Source: Bryobacteraceae bacterium CoA2 C42 | GTDB lineage: Bacteria; Acidobacteriota; Terriglobia; Bryobacterales; Bryobacteraceae | Reading direction: 5' to 3' | Length of the DNA: 35,483 nucleotides | Assembly: GCA_019931245.1 (NCBI GenBank) | Contig: JAINDL010000119.1 | Location: forward strand, 1 to 35,483 | Shown here: piece after piece, positions 31,327 through 35,483 of the stretch | Layout: every line of letters starts with the position of its first letter | How positions within the stretch are numbered: position 1 is the stretch's first letter | Made by a program: the position numbers and the translations under genes | The notes under the pieces: generated by a model | Told to the model about the DNA's origin: nothing | The model's input: the letters and a program-made list of their open reading frames with translations, nothing else | Databases searched by the model: none

Positions 31327-33576
31327 ATGCCGCGTCTTTTTCCTTCGCTCCTTTTCGCCGCCTCCGCCGTCCTGGCGCAGGATGCGGCCACCGTCCAAAC
31401 GGCGCTGCAGCAATACTGTCAGGGCTGTCATAACAACCAGAGCCGGACGGCGGGCTTTTCACTCGAAGGGGTGAGCACAACGGACCTTGCGTCCCACGCC
31501 GGCAAGCTCGAAAAGGTACTGCGCAAGCTCAAGACGGGCGAGATGCCACCCAAAGGTCTGCCGCGGCCGAAGCCGGAGGCCAACGCGGCGCTGGCGGCTT
31601 GGCTCGAAACCCGCCTCGATGAGAACATCCGCCGGTTCCCCAACCCCGGCACCCCCACCGTGCATCGCTTGAACCGGGCCGAGTACACGAATGCGGTGCG
31701 CGACCTGTTCGACCTCGACCTCGACCACGCCGCCAGTCTGCCGGCCGACGACTCCGGCTACGGGTTCGACAATATCGGCTCGGTGCTGACCGTCTCGCCG
31801 CTGCTGATGGAAAAGTATATGGCCACGGCCCGCCGCGTGGTGCGGCAGGCGCTCGGCACGATGAAGCTGACGCCGGTGGTGGAGAAGTACACCTTTGCGC
31901 GGCCGGGGGCTTCGGATTCGGGCGAGGCGCTGCCGCTCTCGGTCCGGAGCGGGATGGCGATTCGCCATTACTTCCCCGTCGATGGCGACTACGTGGTTAC
32001 GGTGCGCGTCCGCGGCAATCCGGACCCGACGCTGCCCGCCGCCAAGCTCGACGTGCGGTTGGATGGCGCGCGCTGGAAGCTGATCGATACCGTCTACAGC
32101 AACGCCGAGGAGTCGCAGGCCAGCCGCAACTTCGAAGTTCCCCTGACCTTGAAGGCGGGCTTCCACGAGATCGGGGCCGCCTTTCTGACCGAGTCGGCGC
32201 GGCCGGAGACGACCGCCGGCACGGCGGGTAACCGCTTCGGTGGGCCGCCACCGTCGCTGACGCAGCTTGAGTACGTGCTGATTGGTGGGCCGTTTCAAGC
32301 CAAAGGCGCCGGGGATACCCCGAGCCGGCGGCGCATCCTGCTATGCGCCGAAAAGACGGCAGCATGCGCCGACCGCATTCTGGCCGACCTGGCCCGGCGG
32401 GCTTACCGCCGCCCGGTCACCAACGCCGATCTGGCGCCGCTCAAACGGCTCTACGCCGGGGCCGGTTCGTTTGACGCGGGCCTTGAAATGGCGCTGCGGG
32501 GCATTCTGGTATCGCCCAACTTCCTTTTCCGGATGGAGGCCAACGGGCCGGCGGCGGTGTCGAAGGTGAGCGACCTCGAACTGGCCTCCCGGCTGTCGTT
32601 TTTCCTGTGGAGTTCGCTGCCCGATGAGGAGTTGCTCCGGCTGGGCGAGCAGAGGCGGCTGCGGCCGGTGCTGGCCGCGCAGATTCGGCGGATGCTGGCC
32701 GACCCCAAGGCCAAAGCGCTGGTTGACAACTTCGCCGGCCAGTGGCTGCACCTGCGCAACATCCCTTCCTGGCGCCCGGATCCGGAGAAGTATCCGCAGT
32801 TTGACGATTCGCTGCGGTCGGCGCTGCAGAAAGAGACCGAGCTGTTCTTTGGCTACATTGTCCGGGAGGACCGCCGGGTTACCGACTTCCTCAACGCCGA
32901 CTACACTTTTTTGAACGAACGCCTGGCGCGGCATTACGGGGTGCCCGGGGTGCGGGGCAGCTACTTCCGCCGCGTCGCGCTGACGAATCCCGAGCGGGGC
33001 GGGCTGCTGTCGCACGGGAGCATCCTGACGGTAACTTCTTATCCGACGCGCACCTCGCCCGTGCTGCGCGGCAAATGGATCCTCGAAAACATCGTCGGCG
33101 CGCCGCCGCCCCCGCCGCCGCCCGACATTCCGGATCTGGCCGACAGCGCCAACGGTTCGGCCAAGGACTTGCGCGCGGCGCTGCAGGCGCACCGGGCCAA
33201 GGCGGCTTGCGCGTCCTGCCACGACCGGCTGGATCCGCTCGGGTTTGCGCTTGAAAACTACGACGCCACGGGCCGATTCCGCGCCGAAGAGGGCGGGGCG
33301 AAGATTGACGCCTCCGGCGCGCTGCCGGGCGGGGTGATGCTCGATGGTCCGGGCGACCTGAAGCGGATTCTCTCCGAGCGGCAGGATGAATTTGTCGACT
33401 GTTTGACCGAAAAGCTATTAACGTATGCGCTGGGCCGGGGCCTCGAACATTACGACATGCCGGCCATTCGGCAGATCCGCCGCGAGACGGCGCGCGGCGG
33501 CTACCAGTTCTCGGCGCTGGTCAACGCGCTGGTCAACAGCGTACCATTTCAGATGAGAAGGAGTCCGGAACGATGA
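31327..33576 (+). CDS. DUF1587/DUF1592/DUF1588/DUF1585 cytochrome c protein (Planctomycete type)
   Basis: The protein has 749 residues with a signal peptide (about 1-17). The first haem motif is CQGCH at 31-35. DUF1587 follows (HRLNRAEYTNAVRDLFDLDL, about 108-175), then a carbohydrate-binding-like beta segment (about 190-310). DUF1595 (LADLARRAYRRPVT), DUF1592 (LVSPNFLFRMEA, LASRLSFFLWSSLPDEELL), DUF1588 (YTFLNERLARHYGV) and DUF1585 (LLTYALGRGLEHYD) come next. A second haem motif, CASCH, is at 628-632. This set is typical of large periplasmic proteins of Planctomycetes and Acidobacteria, possibly in polysaccharide oxidation. ATG at 31327 lacks a clear ribosome binding site. The stop overlaps the DUF1552 gene as ATGA. 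Confidence 0.93.
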   Translation: MPRLFPSLLFAASAVLAQDAATVQTALQQYCQGCHNNQSRTAGFSLEGVSTTDLASHAGKLEKVLRKLKTGEMPPKGLPRPKPEANAALAAWLETRLDENIRRFPNPGTPTVHRLNRAEYTNAVRDLFDLDLDHAASLPADDSGYGFDNIGSVLTVSPLLMEKYMATARRVVRQALGTMKLTPVVEKYTFARPGASDSGEALPLSVRSGMAIRHYFPVDGDYVVTVRVRGNPDPTLPAAKLDVRLDGARWKLIDTVYSNAEESQASRNFEVPLTLKAGFHEIGAAFLTESARPETTAGTAGNRFGGPPPSLTQLEYVLIGGPFQAKGAGDTPSRRRILLCAEKTAACADRILADLARRAYRRPVTNADLAPLKRLYAGAGSFDAGLEMALRGILVSPNFLFRMEANGPAAVSKVSDLELASRLSFFLWSSLPDEELLRLGEQRRLRPVLAAQIRRMLADPKAKALVDNFAGQWLHLRNIPSWRPDPEKYPQFDDSLRSALQKETELFFGYIVREDRRVTDFLNADYTFLNERLARHYGVPGVRGSYFRRVALTNPERGGLLSHGSILTVTSYPTRTSPVLRGKWILENIVGAPPPPPPPDIPDLADSANGSAKDLRAALQAHRAKAACASCHDRLDPLGFALENYDATGRFRAEEGGAKIDASGALPGGVMLDGPGDLKRILSERQDEFVDCLTEKLLTYALGRGLEHYDMPAIRQIRRETARGGYQFSALVNALVNSVPFQMRRSPER

Positions 33577-34931
33577 TCATCACCAAAAAGTCTCTCGATC
33601 GCCGCACCATGCTGCGTGGGTTTGGCGCCGCGCTCGGTCTGCCGCTTTTCGATGCGATGGTGCCGGCGCTGAGCCACGCGGCGCGCACGGCCGCCGCGCC
33701 GGCCGTGCGCATGGCGTTCTGCTACGTGCCGAACGGGATCATCATGAACCACTGGACTCCGGGCGCCGAAGGCAAGGGGTTTGAGTTCACCAAGACGCTG
33801 CAGTCGCTCGCGCCTTACCGCAACGATCTGCTCGTGCTCTCCGGCCTCGATCACTACAACGGGCAGGCGCTCGGCGACGGCGCCGGCGATCACGCCCGCG
33901 CGGGCGCTACGTGGCTGACCGGGGTGCATCCGAAGAAGACGCAGGGGGCTGACATCCAGGCCGGCATCTCGGTGGACCAGGTGGCGGCCAAAGAGGTGGG
34001 CGGGCGGACGCTGCTGCCTTCGCTCGAAATTGCGCTTGAAGACGCCCGGATGGTGGGCAACTGCGACAGCGGCTACAGTTGCGCGTACAGCAATACCGTT
34101 TCGTGGCGGTCACCGAGCACGCCGATGCCGCCCGAGATCAATCCGCGCGCGGTCTTCGAACGGCTGTTTGGCGACGGCGACTCCACCGACCCGGCGGCGC
34201 GCGCCGCGCAGGCCCGGCAGGACCGCAGCATTCTCGATTTCGTCCGCGAGGATGCCGCGCGCCTGGGTATGCAGCTCGGCGCCTCCGACAAGCGGAAGCT
34301 GGGAGAATACATGGAGGCCGTCCGCGAGATTGAGCGGAAGATCCAGAAGAGTGAAGAGCCGAACGAACGGGCGGCGTCGATTCCGGCGCTCGACCGGCCG
34401 TCGGGGGTGCCGCCGACGTTTGAAGAGCATATTCAGTTGATGTTTGATCTGGTGACGGTGGCGTTTCAGGCCGATTTGACGCGGATTGTGACGTTCATGA
34501 TCGGGCGCGAGGGCGGCAACCGGACTTATCGTTCGATCGGGGTGCCGGACGCGCACCACGGGCTGTCGCATCACTTCAACGACCCGTCGAAGATCGACCG
34601 GCTGCAGCGGATCGACCAGCACCACGTGGCGATGTTCAGCCAGTTCCTGGGCAAACTGAAGAGCGCCAAGGATGGCGAAGGTACGCTGCTCGACAACTCG
34701 ATGGTGGTTTACGGCAGCAGCATCAGCGACGGCAACAAGCACGAGCATCTGAACCTGCCGACGATTCTGGCGGGCGGCGGCGGCGGCAAGATTCACGGCG
34801 GCCGTCACGTGCGTTTCAAGAAAGGCACGCCGATGACGAACCTGTTCCTGACGATGCTCGACAACGTGGGCGTGCAGCCCGAGCGGATTGGCGACTCCAC
34901 CGGCAAGGTGGAGCACCTGACCGAGCTATAG
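33573..34931 (+). CDS. DUF1552 protein with Tat signal, partner of the DUF1592 cytochrome
   Basis: The protein has 452 residues. SLDRRTMLRGFGAALGLPL at 7-25 is a clear twin-arginine signal, so it is exported folded. The body matches DUF1552: MAFCYVPNGIIMNHWTP, LLVLSGLDHYNGQALGDGAGDHARAGATWLTG, IALEDARMVGNCDSGYSCAY and VYGSSISDGNKHEHLNLP. The conserved His and Asp residues (GDHARA, HHGLSHH, HEHLNLP) suggest a metal site of the sulfatase/DUF1501-like type. The family is nearly always encoded directly after a DUF1592 protein, as here with a 4-base overlap. The biochemical role is unknown. Its last 6 bases overlap the convergent gene. Confidence 0.93.
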   Translation: MIITKKSLDRRTMLRGFGAALGLPLFDAMVPALSHAARTAAAPAVRMAFCYVPNGIIMNHWTPGAEGKGFEFTKTLQSLAPYRNDLLVLSGLDHYNGQALGDGAGDHARAGATWLTGVHPKKTQGADIQAGISVDQVAAKEVGGRTLLPSLEIALEDARMVGNCDSGYSCAYSNTVSWRSPSTPMPPEINPRAVFERLFGDGDSTDPAARAAQARQDRSILDFVREDAARLGMQLGASDKRKLGEYMEAVREIERKIQKSEEPNERAASIPALDRPSGVPPTFEEHIQLMFDLVTVAFQADLTRIVTFMIGREGGNRTYRSIGVPDAHHGLSHHFNDPSKIDRLQRIDQHHVAMFSQFLGKLKSAKDGEGTLLDNSMVVYGSSISDGNKHEHLNLPTILAGGGGGKIHGGRHVRFKKGTPMTNLFLTMLDNVGVQPERIGDSTGKVEHLTEL

Positions 34932-35369
34932 AGCGCCGTAGAGGCACTCCCAGGTGAGGGTGGTTTCCGGTCCGGTGTGGAGCAGAAGACGGACCCCGAA
35001 GCTGGAAAGGTGAGCAGTGGCGCCCTGGTCGGTAGGCCGGGGCGCGGGCTTTCTGGTGATGAGGAGCCGGCGGCCGCGGGCTTCGACGGCGATGGCTTTG
35101 GCGATGGGCAGCAGTCCTGGCTCGACGAGGAAGGACATTGCCTTTTCGCGGCTGAGGAACCGTTCGATGTTCTGGTACGGCTCGACGGCGCGTGCGAAGC
35201 CGCCGAGGAGGACCTCGCCCTCTGCGGCAAAGTACTTGGAGCCGGGCAGGCCGGGATGGGGATCGTAGAGGTGGCGGGCCGAGCCGAGGCGGAGCAGTTG
35301 CCGCAGGCGGGGCTCGGCGAGAAGCGCGAGTTGATCTGCCAGATCCTGACTATCGAACAAAGGAGCCAT
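34926..35369 (-). CDS. Protein of unknown function next to tRNA-Leu
   Basis: The protein has 147 residues with no signal peptide or membrane segment. It looks like a compact alpha/beta domain: helical at the start (DSQDLADQLALLAEPRLRQLLRLG), then YDPHPGLPGSKYFAAEGEVLLGG, and strands near the end (GVRLLLHTGPETTLTWECLY). I recognise no family. The ATG at 35369 has no ribosome binding site, and TATAAC lies 6 bases upstream of it on the same strand, so a leaderless mRNA is possible. Its 3' end overlaps the DUF1552 gene by 6 bases in convergent orientation. Confidence 0.65.
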   Translation of the reverse strand: MAPLFDSQDLADQLALLAEPRLRQLLRLGSARHLYDPHPGLPGSKYFAAEGEVLLGGFARAVEPYQNIERFLSREKAMSFLVEPGLLPIAKAIAVEARGRRLLITRKPAPRPTDQGATAHLSSFGVRLLLHTGPETTLTWECLYGAL

Positions 35370-35376
35370 CTGCTGT

Positions 35377-35382
35377 TATACT
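35377..35382 (+). promoter_or_regulatory. -10 element of the tRNA-Leu gene
   Basis: TATACT ends 12 bases before the tRNA. The -35 region (CGAACA at 17 bases) is weak. On the other strand TATAAC (35380 to 35375) overlaps it and could serve the divergent gene. Confidence 0.45.
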
Positions 35383-35394
35383 GACAGGGTCAGG

Positions 35395-35483
35395 GCCGAA
35401 GTGGTGGAACTGGTATACACAGCAGACTCAAAATCTGCCGGGGTTCACTCCCCATGTGGGTTCGACTCCCACCTTCGGCACCA
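35395..35483 (+). tRNA. tRNA-Leu, anticodon CAA
   Basis: The gene has 89 bases including the encoded CCA. Acceptor GCCGAAG pairs with CTTCGGC. The anticodon stem GCAGA/TCTGC holds the loop CTCAAAA, with CAA at 35429-35431 reading the UUG codon. The long variable arm (GGGG/CCCC stem, 35440-35453) marks a class II tRNA such as Leu. The T arm GTGGG-TTCGACT-CCCAC is standard. The window ends exactly at the last A of CCA. Confidence 0.97.

Overview
The window is GC-rich, densely coded bacterial chromosome. The best guess is an acidobacterium of the Bryobacter/Solibacter group. The evidence is the DUF1592-type cytochrome c protein paired with a DUF1552 protein, the neighbouring ankyrin and sorbosone-dehydrogenase-like genes, an ECF sigma/anti-sigma pair, and many short secreted proteins. 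This placement is inferred from gene content only. No insertion sequence, prophage, CRISPR array or integrase is visible, and no gene-free stretch exceeds 300 bases.

Positions 1-10730 (minus strand) hold one long, tightly coupled cluster. It starts with an ECF sigma factor and its zinc-finger anti-sigma factor, continues with a small secreted protein, and then encodes a type II secretion system in the order E-F-G-H-I-J-K-L-M-C-like, a second small secreted protein, and the first codons of what is probably the secretin gspD. Most junctions are 4-base (ATGA, GTGA, TTGA) or 1-base (TAATG) overlaps, so translation is probably coupled from the sigma factor to the machine.

Positions 10859-19453 hold mostly housekeeping genes: a lipoprotein, a threonine/serine dehydratase, the GTPases TypA and Der, a PhoD-like phosphatase, an NCS1 nucleobase permease and a compact MidA-like methyltransferase. 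Positions 19516-23945 hold a Lys/Ala/Pro-repeat histone-like protein with a clear promoter, an RlpA-like lipoprotein, a sigma-54 activator lacking a sensory domain, a receiver protein with a degenerate GGDEF domain, and a GT4 glycosyltransferase.

Positions 23946-28736 hold less familiar genes. A membrane-anchored amidase-2 protein overlaps by one base with a divergent actin/Hsp70-fold ATPase. These are followed by a secreted protein with PGQYP repeats and a small basic protein behind a possibly structured leader. This is the part most likely to hide an undescribed system, namely an actin-like ATPase working with a peptidoglycan amidase.

Positions 28754-35483 begin with a bidirectional terminator. 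A minus-strand pair (ankyrin repeats, sorbosone-dehydrogenase-like protein) diverges from the plus-strand DUF1592 cytochrome c/DUF1552 pair. A protein of unknown function and a complete tRNA-Leu(CAA) with encoded CCA close the window.
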